From NCBI RefSeq assembly GCF_029854215.1, contig NZ_CP122961.1:1-64000 (forward strand): a stretch of DNA of 64,000 nt. Direction: 5' to 3'. Position 1 is the first letter of the stretch. Each line of letters starts with the position of its first letter. The notes below the pieces were generated by a model. The model had not been told where the DNA came from. It searched no databases and saw nothing but the letters and a program-made list of their open reading frames with translations. The stretch comes from Halomonas alkaliantarctica. Lineage in GTDB: Bacteria; Pseudomonadota; Gammaproteobacteria; Pseudomonadales; Halomonadaceae. Positions 12,399 through 21,049 of the stretch are shown here, in pieces. The position numbers were made by a program, and so were the translations under genes.

Positions 12399-14055
12399 GC
12401 TCAACTTCGTCTGCCACGTCAGCAGGCGTCTCTAGGGTTTGCTTTTGATAGGTTTCTTGAGAAGGCTCATCGGGATCATTGCGCCGCTGAGGGGAGATGC
12501 CCTCCCAAAGGCGGTGCTGAAGCGCCGTCTCTTCTCTTAAACGCTCATTAAGCACTTCGATGCCGTGGGCCTCTACCAGCGTACGATTACTGCTGAAAAG
12601 CGAAGTGCCTAATCCAGCGCGGTCGCGCTCCAAATGAAAGCCCAGCGCATCAAGTATAGTGGGAAAAACGTCCAGCATGGTAGCGTCCCGACGAATGCGC
12701 TGGGGCTCAATACTGTTACCTAGCATAATCAGCGTGTTGTCGCGATCTAATGCCGTCAGTTGATCCCACACAGAAACGCGCATCGTCAAATGGTCGCTGA
12801 GAATGACCACCAAGGTATTATCGAGAAGGCCCTCGGAGTCCAAACGTTCAACTAAATCTCGGGCAAGCCAAGTAGCGCACTCGACTGAGTAAAGAATATC
12901 CTGACCGTCAAATTCACCTTGCCTTTCCACGCACGCCTGAGAGGGGTAACCATTGGGCGCATGGCCTGCCAAATTCAGGCTAACCACACCCCAGGGGCCG
13001 TTATCTTGCTTATCCAAACGCCTTACCTCATCGGCAGTGATGTCATAAAGCGTATCGTCGTAAAGCCCCCAGCTGTTTACATACTCTGGATCTTCTAGAA
13101 GGGGCTCTAAATCTTCACGTCCTTTCACCGTGCTGAATTGATGCCCGCGGTAGAACAAACCTTTTCCCGCAAATTGTGTGCTGGCGCCACCTAGATAGCT
13201 CAGCTGGTAGCCCTGCCCGGCCAGTATGTCGCCAAGACAATCGACCCCAGGCACAACTTTGGAAAGCGGATCGAACTGGCTGTCGTGAAGTAGACCGGCG
13301 GGCATTAATGGCACGCCGCACTGACTGGCAATCATGCCCGCCATCGTCCAGCCCGTATTATCCATCTGACGCACGCCCTCGAAGACGGCACCCCGTTCCC
13401 CTAATGCGTTTAGGCTGGCGTAGGCATCCCCAAATATTTCATTGGAGTAGGTGCGTTCAATGCTTTCCAAATAAAGAATGAGTAAGTTAGGGGCGTCCCC
13501 AAGTTCTTCGGTGGGGGGTGGCTTGTAGCGTCGATCCAGCCAGGCACCGTCATCGGTAACAATGGCCGCGCTGCGTTGCCCTATGCCATAAAGTAGCGGG
13601 TTGCTAGCCAATAACAAAATAGCGAAAAAGCGCTCGGCTAACCGCCAGCGCTGATCATGGCGTGATAACCACGTCACGGCTGCAAGTACGCCTATCATTA
13701 TCAGCGTATAGAGCACCGCCACTAGCATCTTTCCTGCGCCACCATGCTCGGCAATACCGGCTTGGAGGTGAAAAAACACCGCTCCCAGATCGACAATGCC
13801 AAAGCTGTCAGCCAAGTAAACGTAGACACCCCAAAGACTTAAAGGTAACAGCGACCAGGGCCACATTTTACGATAACGGGCGTTGGCAGGCCGGCCCCAG
13901 CGTAGCTTTAATCCCACACCAATCCATACTGCGGCTACGAAAAATAGCGTCCACCAAGGCAGGCGGGTCATTACCGTGGCAGTGTAACCCAGGCAAAGAC
14001 CGAGGATCGTTAGGGGTAACCACGTAGAGGGGGGGGGGCGTGTGAACGTGGGCAT
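12388..14055 (-). CDS. OpgB-like phosphoglycerol transferase (alkaline phosphatase superfamily)
   Basis: This inner-membrane protein resembles OpgB/MdoB, which moves phosphoglycerol from phosphatidylglycerol to periplasmic glucans. Several hydrophobic N-terminal helices (about 12-160) precede a periplasmic sulfatase-like domain. ILYLESIERTY begins near 193 with metal ligand Glu197, DNTGWTMAGMIASQCG has the likely nucleophile Thr237, and LSDHLTM supplies late metal ligands. It is 555 residues, shorter than OpgB (about 760) because the C-terminal extension is missing. ATG 14055 follows GGAG; the longer reading from 14142 is less likely. Codons 6-9 contain ten consecutive C. Given the neighbours, the acceptor may be LPS core rather than glucan; that is inference. 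Confidence 0.8.
   Translation of the reverse strand: MPTFTRPPPSTWLPLTILGLCLGYTATVMTRLPWWTLFFVAAVWIGVGLKLRWGRPANARYRKMWPWSLLPLSLWGVYVYLADSFGIVDLGAVFFHLQAGIAEHGGAGKMLVAVLYTLIMIGVLAAVTWLSRHDQRWRLAERFFAILLLASNPLLYGIGQRSAAIVTDDGAWLDRRYKPPPTEELGDAPNLLILYLESIERTYSNEIFGDAYASLNALGERGAVFEGVRQMDNTGWTMAGMIASQCGVPLMPAGLLHDSQFDPLSKVVPGVDCLGDILAGQGYQLSYLGGASTQFAGKGLFYRGHQFSTVKGREDLEPLLEDPEYVNSWGLYDDTLYDITADEVRRLDKQDNGPWGVVSLNLAGHAPNGYPSQACVERQGEFDGQDILYSVECATWLARDLVERLDSEGLLDNTLVVILSDHLTMRVSVWDQLTALDRDNTLIMLGNSIEPQRIRRDATMLDVFPTILDALGFHLERDRAGLGTSLFSSNRTLVEAHGIEVLNERLREETALQHRLWEGISPQRRNDPDEPSQETYQKQTLETPADVADEVELTH
14029..14038. repeat. 10-base homopolymer (poly-C on the coding strand) in the OpgB-like gene
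   Basis: Ten consecutive G on the plus strand are read as C10 at codons 6-9 of the OpgB-like gene (Arg-Pro-Pro-Pro). Tracts of this length slip readily during replication, and a one-base change would frameshift after about nine residues. Confidence 0.95.
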
Positions 14056-14240
14056 GACTCTCCAATAGGTTGTTAATGGTGACCACCCTGTTCGGCTAGC
14101 AATGATCAAAAGTTTATCATGGGACGCAAAAAAGCCGAACAATGCGTGCCGTCATGCCGACCAGTACTTAAAAGAACCCGACCGGTGCGCCAATGCCAGC
14201 AAAATAGCGCTGACGGGTATTACCCCGTCGGGCGTAGTTT
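14056..14240. other. Gap between acyltransferase and OpgB-like genes
   Basis: This 185-base gap between two minus-strand genes contains the GGAG site for the OpgB-like gene. On the minus strand it also has a short hairpin (GACGGG and CCCGTC with a 6-base loop, about 14212-14229) that could weakly terminate the acyltransferase transcript. No small gene is evident. Confidence 0.45.
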
Positions 14241-16151
14241 TCATGGCTTAGGCGTGTTGATGGCAGTAGCAATTAACTCCGCGACTTTTCGCGCGCCCTC
14301 CAGGGAAAGGTGATCGTCATCAAAATAAAATGCTTTGCCGTTTTGCCCGGCGAAGCAGGTTTCGATACCACATAGTACTGACTCAGGGCGAATCACTACT
14401 ACGCCTTCTGCCGGGGAGAAGTGTCGTTTGAAATACGCCGTCCGCCGCTCCCACCAGTCAAGATTGACACCCTTTATAACCTCCGGCGAGCCACCCAACC
14501 GATACACTTCCTGATCGATGAAAAAAGGCAGTTCCGGTGCCTGTGCTACGTAAATCACCTGTTTTCCGGCCTGTACAAGCACGTCAAGCATGGCCTCCAG
14601 GCTTCGTAGGCTTTCGTGCCTTTCCTCGGCGGTAGTGCTGTTAGGTAGGGCGGGGTAAGAATCCCTGTGATCGCCCCATAGTGCGGCATGGATGCGGTAG
14701 ATGACCACTACTTGACGGATAGTGTCATGGCGAGCGAGATAGTCGACGGTTTTGCGCGTCCACGTTGCGCAAGGGGTATCGGCGTTCGACAGATAGGCCG
14801 GAGCACAGCCACTGAAGGAAAAGTGTTGAACACCGGTAGTTGCGTCAAGGGATTGCGCCACAGCATATGCCAGCTCCACAGCATGGCTGTCACCTAAAAC
14901 AGCGACGCTGCCGTTGAGCTGGTTATATTGGCATGCTTGTTCAGGGGGGATGACATAGGAATTATTGGAGTGGCACTCCTTACGATATGAACTTTTTCGA
15001 GCTGTGGCTAAGTAATCTTGTTGCATGGGTGTCAGGTTCAGCCGTGCAGGGAGGCCATTGGTAGCATCGCCGTACATGCCTGTAGTGATAAACCCAAATG
15101 ATGCCACAGCAGAGGCGATAAAAATGGCCTTGCGTGAGCCCATTGACCCCCGCTTGCGAAACGGTGCTTCCACGTATTTCCAACTGAACTGGGCGAGTAC
15201 CAGCGACAGTAAAGAAAGCCCGGCCATTAATGGCCACTCCGGTGAGGAGGCGCTTTTAATGCGGGCAAAAGCAAGCAAGGGCTGGTGCCATAGGTAAGCG
15301 CTGAAGCTGATCAGGCCGACGCCCACCAGCACTTTTTGAGAAAGCAGGCGTGCGGTGAACGTGCTGGCTGAGCCGTAGATGACGATCAGCGCCGTACCAA
15401 TAACCGGTACCAACGTATATAGCGAGGGAAACGGAACGTTTTCGTCGAAAAATAAGATGCTATACAGAATGAGCCCCAGACCAATAAGCGAGAGCGTAGT
15501 GCTGGGCTTAAGAGCACGCCTTGCCAGCAACAGCGCGCACAGCGCGCCAGCACCCAGTTCCCAAGCTCGGGTTGGCAGTAGGTAAAAGTTGGCAGACGGA
15601 GCATTTCGCCAGCCCCACTCGGCAGCGAGTAAGCTAAGAGCGGTAAGCGCGATGACTGAATAAAACACCGGCCGGCGGCCAAAGCGCCACAGAAAGAGCA
15701 GGAGGACAGGGAAGATGATGTAGAACTGCTCTTCGACGCCCAGGCTCCAGGTATGCAGCAAGGGGTTTTCTTCAGCGGCCGGAGCGAAATAGCCGGACTG
15801 CTTCCAGAACAGCAGGTTCGATGAAAACAAGCTGATGGCCGTGAGCGCCTTGGAAAAATCCTGGAACTGGGTGGGTACCATCCATATCCAGGCGAAAGGC
15901 AAACAGCACAGCATGACAAAAAACAGCGCGGGGAGAATACGTCGGGCCCGCCGTTCGTAGAAGCTCACAATAGAGAACGTGCCCTTGTCTAACTCATCGA
16001 CAAGAATGGACGTAATTAGATAACCACTAATAACAAAAAATACGTCAACCCCGACGTAGCCGCCAGAAAACCATGAAAAACCGGCGTGAAATAGAATTAC
16101 GGGGAGCACGGCCACTGCTCTTAGCCCGTCAATTTCCTGTCTATATTGCAT
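14241..16151 (-). CDS. OafA/YrhL-type acyltransferase with C-terminal SGNH domain
   Basis: This is a membrane acyltransferase 3 family protein fused to a periplasmic SGNH hydrolase-like domain, the architecture of O-antigen and other glycan O-acetylases. The 636-residue protein starts with YRQEIDGLRAVAVLPVILFH, including the acyltransferase-3 Arg and His residues, then GGYVGVDVFFVISGYLI and about ten membrane helices to residue 360. The SGNH part has GDSHAVE around 420 and the catalytic pair in DDHLSLEGA near 618. It probably acylates LPS or another surface glycan, with substrate unknown. Its position inside the LPS-core locus supports that role. Confidence 0.85.
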   Translation of the reverse strand: MQYRQEIDGLRAVAVLPVILFHAGFSWFSGGYVGVDVFFVISGYLITSILVDELDKGTFSIVSFYERRARRILPALFFVMLCCLPFAWIWMVPTQFQDFSKALTAISLFSSNLLFWKQSGYFAPAAEENPLLHTWSLGVEEQFYIIFPVLLLFLWRFGRRPVFYSVIALTALSLLAAEWGWRNAPSANFYLLPTRAWELGAGALCALLLARRALKPSTTLSLIGLGLILYSILFFDENVPFPSLYTLVPVIGTALIVIYGSASTFTARLLSQKVLVGVGLISFSAYLWHQPLLAFARIKSASSPEWPLMAGLSLLSLVLAQFSWKYVEAPFRKRGSMGSRKAIFIASAVASFGFITTGMYGDATNGLPARLNLTPMQQDYLATARKSSYRKECHSNNSYVIPPEQACQYNQLNGSVAVLGDSHAVELAYAVAQSLDATTGVQHFSFSGCAPAYLSNADTPCATWTRKTVDYLARHDTIRQVVVIYRIHAALWGDHRDSYPALPNSTTAEERHESLRSLEAMLDVLVQAGKQVIYVAQAPELPFFIDQEVYRLGGSPEVIKGVNLDWWERRTAYFKRHFSPAEGVVVIRPESVLCGIETCFAGQNGKAFYFDDDHLSLEGARKVAELIATAINTPKP

Positions 16152-16187
16152 GAAGTGCGTTGCTCTTTTATATGTAACCGGCAGGGG

Positions 16188-17153
16188 TTAGTGGGTCTGG
16201 TGGGTGCGTATCAGATAATGCTCAAATACCCGCAGCGCAATCAGCTTTTCCCGAAAGGGGTGATAAAAGTCGGCAATATAGCGGTTGGCGTTTTGGATAA
16301 TAGTCTGAGCCTCTTCGGGGCGGGATAGGTAGTAATCGATCTTTTCGTGTAAATCGGAAAAGTCGTCGCTGACCTCCACGTAGTGGTAGCCGGGAATCAG
16401 CGTGCCTTCCATGAGCCAAGTTTCATAAATAGGGCGCTTCATGAAACACAGGGAGTTGGAAGCCAAGATCCATTTCAGATTGGTGGCAACATCGTTGCCT
16501 TCAATACTGAAGATAAACTTGTGTTCTAACTGTTGCTCGATGGACATAAACGGTTTTCGATATGCCGCCGTTGTCGCATGGTTATCGGTTGCACCGACAT
16601 CGCAGCGATCCAAGTCATGGCACTGATCCAGAAAGCTACGCCGGTGGGGCTGGTGAGCCGCTCCCCGCCATACCAGCATGTCCTTTTTCGCATTGTAGCG
16701 GTGAGTGTCTGTTACCTTGTAAAAGTGGCGCACGCTATTGAGCTTGAGCAGTATGGAGTTGCGGTTGTCGCCGTAAATGGGCCGACTTTTGACGAAGGTG
16801 GGAACGTCTGGCACGAAGGTCTTGTCGCCAAAGCGGTAATGGTATGCCGCACTTTTGGGGAAGTACTTTGCTACATGATAGAAATCCAGATGGTAGGTGG
16901 ATTTTCGCGAGCTGAGAGTAAAGTCTCGGTTGCTGATGGCACTACTGGAAAGAGCGACCGAACCATCAAGCTTGTTGTAATACGTTACCCGCGCCATGAG
17001 CGCCTCCTGCTCGACTGCAGGCAGGGTATCGAATGCCGCCAGAATTGTCTCACGCTGATTCCGGAAAAGACTTCTCGGTGGCAAGGCGCCAAGCAGACCC
17101 GTGGTATAAAATATTAACTTGTGCAAACGATAAGCATTTTTTCCACTCATCAT
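16188..17153 (-). CDS. GT90-family (CAP10/LpsA-like) glycosyltransferase
   Basis: The protein resembles glycosyltransferase family 90, which includes fungal CAP10, animal O-glucosyltransferases and bacterial LpsA-type proteins. Key segments are VWRGAAHQPHRRSFLDQC, MSIEQQLEHKFIFSIEGND and LKWILASNSLCFMKRP, the last two forming the usual nucleotide-sugar pocket. Reading from ATG 17153 gives 321 residues. The upstream gene's TGA overlaps ATGATG here, so the two are translationally coupled and either ATG (17153 or 17150) may be used. It probably adds a hexose or xylose to the LPS core; donor and acceptor cannot be told from sequence. Confidence 0.78.
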   Translation of the reverse strand: MMSGKNAYRLHKLIFYTTGLLGALPPRSLFRNQRETILAAFDTLPAVEQEALMARVTYYNKLDGSVALSSSAISNRDFTLSSRKSTYHLDFYHVAKYFPKSAAYHYRFGDKTFVPDVPTFVKSRPIYGDNRNSILLKLNSVRHFYKVTDTHRYNAKKDMLVWRGAAHQPHRRSFLDQCHDLDRCDVGATDNHATTAAYRKPFMSIEQQLEHKFIFSIEGNDVATNLKWILASNSLCFMKRPIYETWLMEGTLIPGYHYVEVSDDFSDLHEKIDYYLSRPEEAQTIIQNANRYIADFYHPFREKLIALRVFEHYLIRTHQTH

Positions 17154-18208
17154 GAACGAGAGTCCTGGACAGTGCTGGGTGAGGCAAGAGGAGAATAAAG
17201 CGCCATGTATGCACTGGCCATGGCCTCCGGCGAATAACAAGTCAGGCGCTGAGAGGCGTTTTCTGCAAGTGTCTTACGTAATGTTTTGTCGCGAAGTCTG
17301 ACCAAATTCTGAGCCAATGCTTCGCCGTCACCGGGCGGAAACAGTAGCCCTGTTTCACCATGTTGGACAATATCCGGAATGCCGCCAGCCTGACTCGCTA
17401 CCACGGGCACCTTGGCATGCATGGCGTCTAGCAGTACTGAACCTAGCCCTTCGTTGCGTGAAGGAAAGGCAAACACGTCCAGTGCCGGTAGATATTGGCC
17501 TATATCGGGCTGGAAGCCGGCCCAAATGACATTGTCCAACGCCATGCTTTCCTGCTTTAACGTGGCTTCATCTTCACCTCGACCGAAAAACACGAAAAGC
17601 ATATCCGGCTGTGAGTTCCGCAGACGACGGGCGGCATCAAGGAGTACACGCTGTCCCTTGTGTCGGTCTACTAGTGCGCCAGCGTGCCCAACTATAAAGC
17701 GCCCAGGATAGCGTGCACGGAAAGCTTGTGCTACGTCGGGGTTTGGTATTAGTGGAGTAAATGCGCTGGGAATCTTCACCACCGAGTGCGAGCTTAGCGG
17801 TTGTATGTTATCAGCGATAACTTGGGAGAGTGCCACACAGCGGTATGCATCTCGGTAGAAGGCCCGGTTGCTGAGCTTGCGTTTGACCGGCGTATCCACA
17901 CGCCGGGTAATCAGGTAAGGGGTGCGAAAAAGCTGACGATGCAGCCAGGCCCAGTGTACCGACTTGGCATCGTGGGCGTGAACCAGCGTGGCGCGCCCAG
18001 CTTTGTAGTGACCTGCTAGCTGGTGGCGAGCGCTCACAAAAGTTACCCCCGGGGTTTCGGCCAACTCTGCGCGAAGGGGGGAATCGGGCCGACACACCAG
18101 CACTTGGGATGCCATACCGACCTTGTTGGCCAGCGCCTGGATCAGCAGCACCGTTTGCCGCTCGCCACCGCGAAACCCACGGGCCAGATTGACATGGATG
18201 ATGTGCAA
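17150..18208 (-). CDS. Glycosyltransferase family 4
   Basis: This GT-B fold retaining glycosyltransferase is of the kind used in LPS core or O-antigen assembly. The N-terminus MHIIHVNLARGFRGGERQTVLLIQAL is the GT4 acceptor loop, and VGHAGALVDRHKGQRVLLDA and PSRNEGLGSVLLDAMHAKVPVV (split: PSRNEGLGSVLLDAM, HAKVPVV) carry the donor-binding motif. The second acidic residue of the usual E-x7-E is Asp. It is 352 residues. The start is TTG at 18208, following GGTGAG. The next gene (GT90) overlaps its stop. It is divergent from the GT2 gene at 18286. Confidence 0.85.
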   Translation of the reverse strand: MHIIHVNLARGFRGGERQTVLLIQALANKVGMASQVLVCRPDSPLRAELAETPGVTFVSARHQLAGHYKAGRATLVHAHDAKSVHWAWLHRQLFRTPYLITRRVDTPVKRKLSNRAFYRDAYRCVALSQVIADNIQPLSSHSVVKIPSAFTPLIPNPDVAQAFRARYPGRFIVGHAGALVDRHKGQRVLLDAARRLRNSQPDMLFVFFGRGEDEATLKQESMALDNVIWAGFQPDIGQYLPALDVFAFPSRNEGLGSVLLDAMHAKVPVVASQAGGIPDIVQHGETGLLFPPGDGEALAQNLVRLRDKTLRKTLAENASQRLTCYSPEAMASAYMALYSPLASPSTVQDSRS

Positions 18209-18285
18209 GATCGTCTCACCGAAAGTTTGTGGGATTAAAGGCCGCTATAGTAGCATCTGAGTTCTATCCTGACAGGGCATTCAAA

Positions 18286-19035
18286 ATGTTGGCTGAGTTA
18301 AGTGCCGTAATTATCACACGCAATGCGGCGGAGACTCTTGCGCGTACTTTGGATTCGCTCGAAGCCGTGGGGGAAGTGGTAGTTTATGATAACGGCTCCA
18401 CCGATGAGACTCTTGATATCGCTCGGCGTTACGCTAACGTCTCTCTCCACCAAGGTGAGTTTCTGGGCTTCGGCTCGACCAAAAAACATGCAGTGCTACT
18501 TGCCCGCAACGACTGGATTTTGTCGCTTGATGCCGACGAGGCGCCTACTTTTCAATTACTAGAATCGTTGGCCGACTGGTTGCCAGAGGCGGATGTCGAG
18601 CAAGTAGTAGAGGTGTATCGGGAAAACCAACTACTGGGCAAACCCGTATACCATTCGGGTTGGGGTAACGACTGGCTTATACGCGTGTTTCATCGCGGTC
18701 TACACAACTTTAACGACGCCGTGGTACACGAGTCGGTAGTAGTTAATCGAACTACCCAAACTGTACGCCTAGACGGTTGCGTTGAGCATTTAGCAATCAC
18801 TGAGCTTGGCCAGTTTCTGGATAAAATTAATCGCTACTCCACTCTACGTGCTGAATCAGACAAACTCCGGGTTTATCCTGTAGCGTTTATTTTCTTGAAA
18901 GCGATGTTTGCTTTTTGGCGTGCGTATCTACTGCAGCGCGGTTTTCTTGACGGCTGGCGCGGGTTAATCATCGCTGTGGCTAATGCCAATGGCGTTTTCT
19001 GGAAATACATGAAACGCCGCGTCCGAGATTTGTGA
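18286..19035 (+). CDS. WaaE/KdtX-like family 2 glycosyltransferase
   Basis: This resembles the LPS core beta-1,4-glucosyltransferase WaaE (KdtX). The GT-A motifs are clear: SAVIITRNAAETLARTLDSL, VYDNGSTDETLDIA, and the DxD-type LSLDADEAPT, with the family feature GFGSTKKHAVLLARNDWIL between them. ATG 18286 gives 249 residues, close to the WaaE norm. An upstream ATG (18229) adds 19 poorly fitting residues. In organisms with WaaE, the enzyme puts glucose on heptose I; that assignment here is by similarity. Confidence 0.85.
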   Translation: MLAELSAVIITRNAAETLARTLDSLEAVGEVVVYDNGSTDETLDIARRYANVSLHQGEFLGFGSTKKHAVLLARNDWILSLDADEAPTFQLLESLADWLPEADVEQVVEVYRENQLLGKPVYHSGWGNDWLIRVFHRGLHNFNDAVVHESVVVNRTTQTVRLDGCVEHLAITELGQFLDKINRYSTLRAESDKLRVYPVAFIFLKAMFAFWRAYLLQRGFLDGWRGLIIAVANANGVFWKYMKRRVRDL

Positions 19036-19346
19036 ACGCGTCTTAGCCAGAGTGGGCGTGGTGTATTCTGGAGCACAACAGCTTGAGCATACCCATAATC
19101 ATTTCCTGGCTAACTTGGAAAAGTAAAGAGACCTGGGGCTTGTTACATTGCTCTTCATCTAACCGCTGCGCTTGTTCGGGGCTATATGCATGGCTCGGGT
19201 AGTCTTCAGCCTTACCCAAGCTGGCTTCAACCATAATAGCGGTATAAGGGTTTACTATTTCTGGCTAGTGATTTTGTGGGGTCCTCTGCAGAGGTACCGG
19301 TGTTCCGCCACGGATATTCGTCCTTTTTAACCATGAGGCATCTCCG
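19036..19346. other. Intergenic region between two glycosyltransferase genes
   Basis: This 311-base stretch holds a possible minus-strand small ORF (19043-19234), a perfect 12-base palindrome CCTCTGCAGAGG (19282-19293), and the GAGG ribosome-binding site (19335-19338) for the next gene. I saw no convincing promoter, terminator or RNA. Confidence 0.6.
19043..19234 (-). CDS. Doubtful small hypothetical protein
   Basis: The 63-residue reading frame (MVEASLGKAEDYPSHAYSPE at the start) matches no family I recognise. There is no clear ribosome-binding site before the ATG. It lies antisense to the flanking plus-strand glycosyltransferase genes and could be a decayed gene remnant or chance. Kept only because it fills an otherwise empty 311-base gap. 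Confidence 0.2.
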   Translation of the reverse strand: MVEASLGKAEDYPSHAYSPEQAQRLDEEQCNKPQVSLLFQVSQEMIMGMLKLLCSRIHHAHSG

Positions 19347-20474
19347 GTGAAAATAGCCTTAGTACACATGCGCCACGCAGCCTCCGGTGGTACCGAGCGG
19401 TTTCTCAACGAGCTATCGTGCTACCTAGCTGAGCGCGGTGAGGAAGTTACAATTATCTGTCGCTCTCATGTGGTGCCCTCGCATCCGGCCATTCGGTTTG
19501 TCCGCCTGCGCCCTTTCAGCGTAGGCAAAGCACAGCGAATTTGGCGCTTTGCTCGGGCCGTAGAGCGCCACGTCAAGGCGGCTGACTATGATCTGGTCTA
19601 CGGGTTGGGTAAGACCTGGACTCATGACATGCTGCGCATCGGTGGCGGCACAGTTCATCATCACCTGGCCTCAAAATCCAGTCGGCAGCGGCGGCGTAAG
19701 GACAAAATAGCCGCTCGTATTGAGGCAAAAGCCATGGCCCCCGGCGCTTATTATCACGTGGTCTCGAATTCCCAGCAAAGCGATAGCGAAATCGCCGAAG
19801 CTTACGGCGTTCCTTCCCAGAAACGTTCGGTTATCCACAACTTTGTGGATACCCATCGCTTCGATCGAGAACGACTCGGCGATGACGCTCGGGCCCTGGC
19901 CGTTGAGCTAGGGCTTGACGGACACACGCCGGTCTTTCTGTTTCTGGGTACCGGTTATCAGCGAAAAGGGCTTGAATCCACGCTTAATGCATTCGCCCGG
20001 CTCGATATTAACGCCACCCTAATAGTCGTAGGCCGCGACTCCCGGCAGGCCAAATATCAAGAGCACGCCCGGCAGTTGGGGATTGAGGAAAAATGTATTT
20101 TCCTTGGTGAGCAGCCGTCACCGGAGCGTTATTTTTCTCTGGCCGATTGCTACGTGCTGCCAGCGCATTACGAACCATTCGGATTTACCGTGCTTGAGGC
20201 GCTGGCCTGCGGCACACCGGTTATCACTACTGCAAGCTGCGGTGCCAAAGAAGTTGTAACGTCGGACATAGCAACGGTTATTGACCGAGCTGATAACATT
20301 GGTGCACTGACTGATGCCATGTCCTATTGGGCCGGGTGCAAAGGCGATACGGAGCTCCAGAAACGCTGTCGTGAGTTGGCGCTAACGCTGGATGTAGGGA
20401 TCATTATGATGAAAAATTATCAATGTATTTTAGATGTGTACCAGCTAAAGCAAGCAGCCAAATGTTGGACGTAA
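19347..20474 (+). CDS. WaaG-like family 4 glycosyltransferase
   Basis: A GT-B glycosyltransferase related to WaaG (LPS glucosyltransferase I) and similar enzymes. The N-terminal HMRHAASGGTERFLNELSCYL is the acceptor-side glycine loop. The C-terminal half has FLFLGTGYQRKGLESTLNAF and EPFGFTVLEALACGTPVITT, with the E-x7-E donor motif intact. The protein has 375 residues. The start is GTG 19347, with GAGG eight bases upstream. Its end overlaps the YrbL-like gene by 13 bases. The segment coding for VIHNFVDT contains two facing DnaA-box-like 9-mers (19831-19852). Confidence 0.82.
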   Translation: MKIALVHMRHAASGGTERFLNELSCYLAERGEEVTIICRSHVVPSHPAIRFVRLRPFSVGKAQRIWRFARAVERHVKAADYDLVYGLGKTWTHDMLRIGGGTVHHHLASKSSRQRRRKDKIAARIEAKAMAPGAYYHVVSNSQQSDSEIAEAYGVPSQKRSVIHNFVDTHRFDRERLGDDARALAVELGLDGHTPVFLFLGTGYQRKGLESTLNAFARLDINATLIVVGRDSRQAKYQEHARQLGIEEKCIFLGEQPSPERYFSLADCYVLPAHYEPFGFTVLEALACGTPVITTASCGAKEVVTSDIATVIDRADNIGALTDAMSYWAGCKGDTELQKRCRELALTLDVGIIMMKNYQCILDVYQLKQAAKCWT

Positions 20475-21049
20475 GCGAGTGGCATATCATTGGCCGGGGA
20501 GACGAGCGAACCTGCTATCAGCACCCATACGACCACGCTCGCTGCGTCAAGATCAGCCGACTGGCGAAAGCCAAGCAGACTCGCCGCGAGCTGCGCTATT
20601 TCCGCCGTTTGAAGCGCCAAGGTGTGCCTTTCTTGTTGATCCCCGAATTCTTCGGTGCAGTGAAAGGTAGCGATATGATCGGTATTGAGCAGCAGTTGAT
20701 ACTTGATGACGAGGGAAAGCTGCCTCTCAATGTCGCGGATTACCTAGTTAAGCCGCTGACGCCTCAGCAGGCAGACCACTTCTGGGCGGGACTTGGTGCA
20801 CTGAAGACCTACCTGCTGACCTATAATGTGGTGCCTTGTGATCTGGTGATGAGCAATTTGCTAGTGATTGAGCGCGAGAATGCCACCACCGTCATGTTGA
20901 TCGACGGGTTGGGAGCCGCCGAATTGATCCCGCTGTCGGAGTATATACCTTGGCTTGGTCGACACAAGATCCGGCGTAAGTGGGCAAGATTCATGGCTAA
21001 AATAGTCAAGCCGCACTTTGTGATTAATCAGAGCCGTCAGCCTTTATAG
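20462..21049 (+). CDS. YrbL-family kinase-like protein
   Basis: This resembles the YrbL/PhoP-regulatory-network family, small proteins with a protein-kinase-like fold. Motifs are GDERTCYQHPYDHARCVKIS (nucleotide loop and Lys), CDLVMSNLLV (catalytic-loop-like) and LIDGLGAAEL (in place of the DFG-like segment). ATG 20462 (MLDVSEWHI) gives 195 residues; the longer reading from 20423 overlaps the upstream gene further. The stop lies inside the end of kdkA on the other strand (13-base convergent overlap). Its place beside kdkA in an LPS locus suggests core-sugar phosphorylation, which is inference. Confidence 0.75.
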   Translation: MLDVSEWHIIGRGDERTCYQHPYDHARCVKISRLAKAKQTRRELRYFRRLKRQGVPFLLIPEFFGAVKGSDMIGIEQQLILDDEGKLPLNVADYLVKPLTPQQADHFWAGLGALKTYLLTYNVVPCDLVMSNLLVIERENATTVMLIDGLGAAELIPLSEYIPWLGRHKIRRKWARFMAKIVKPHFVINQSRQPL

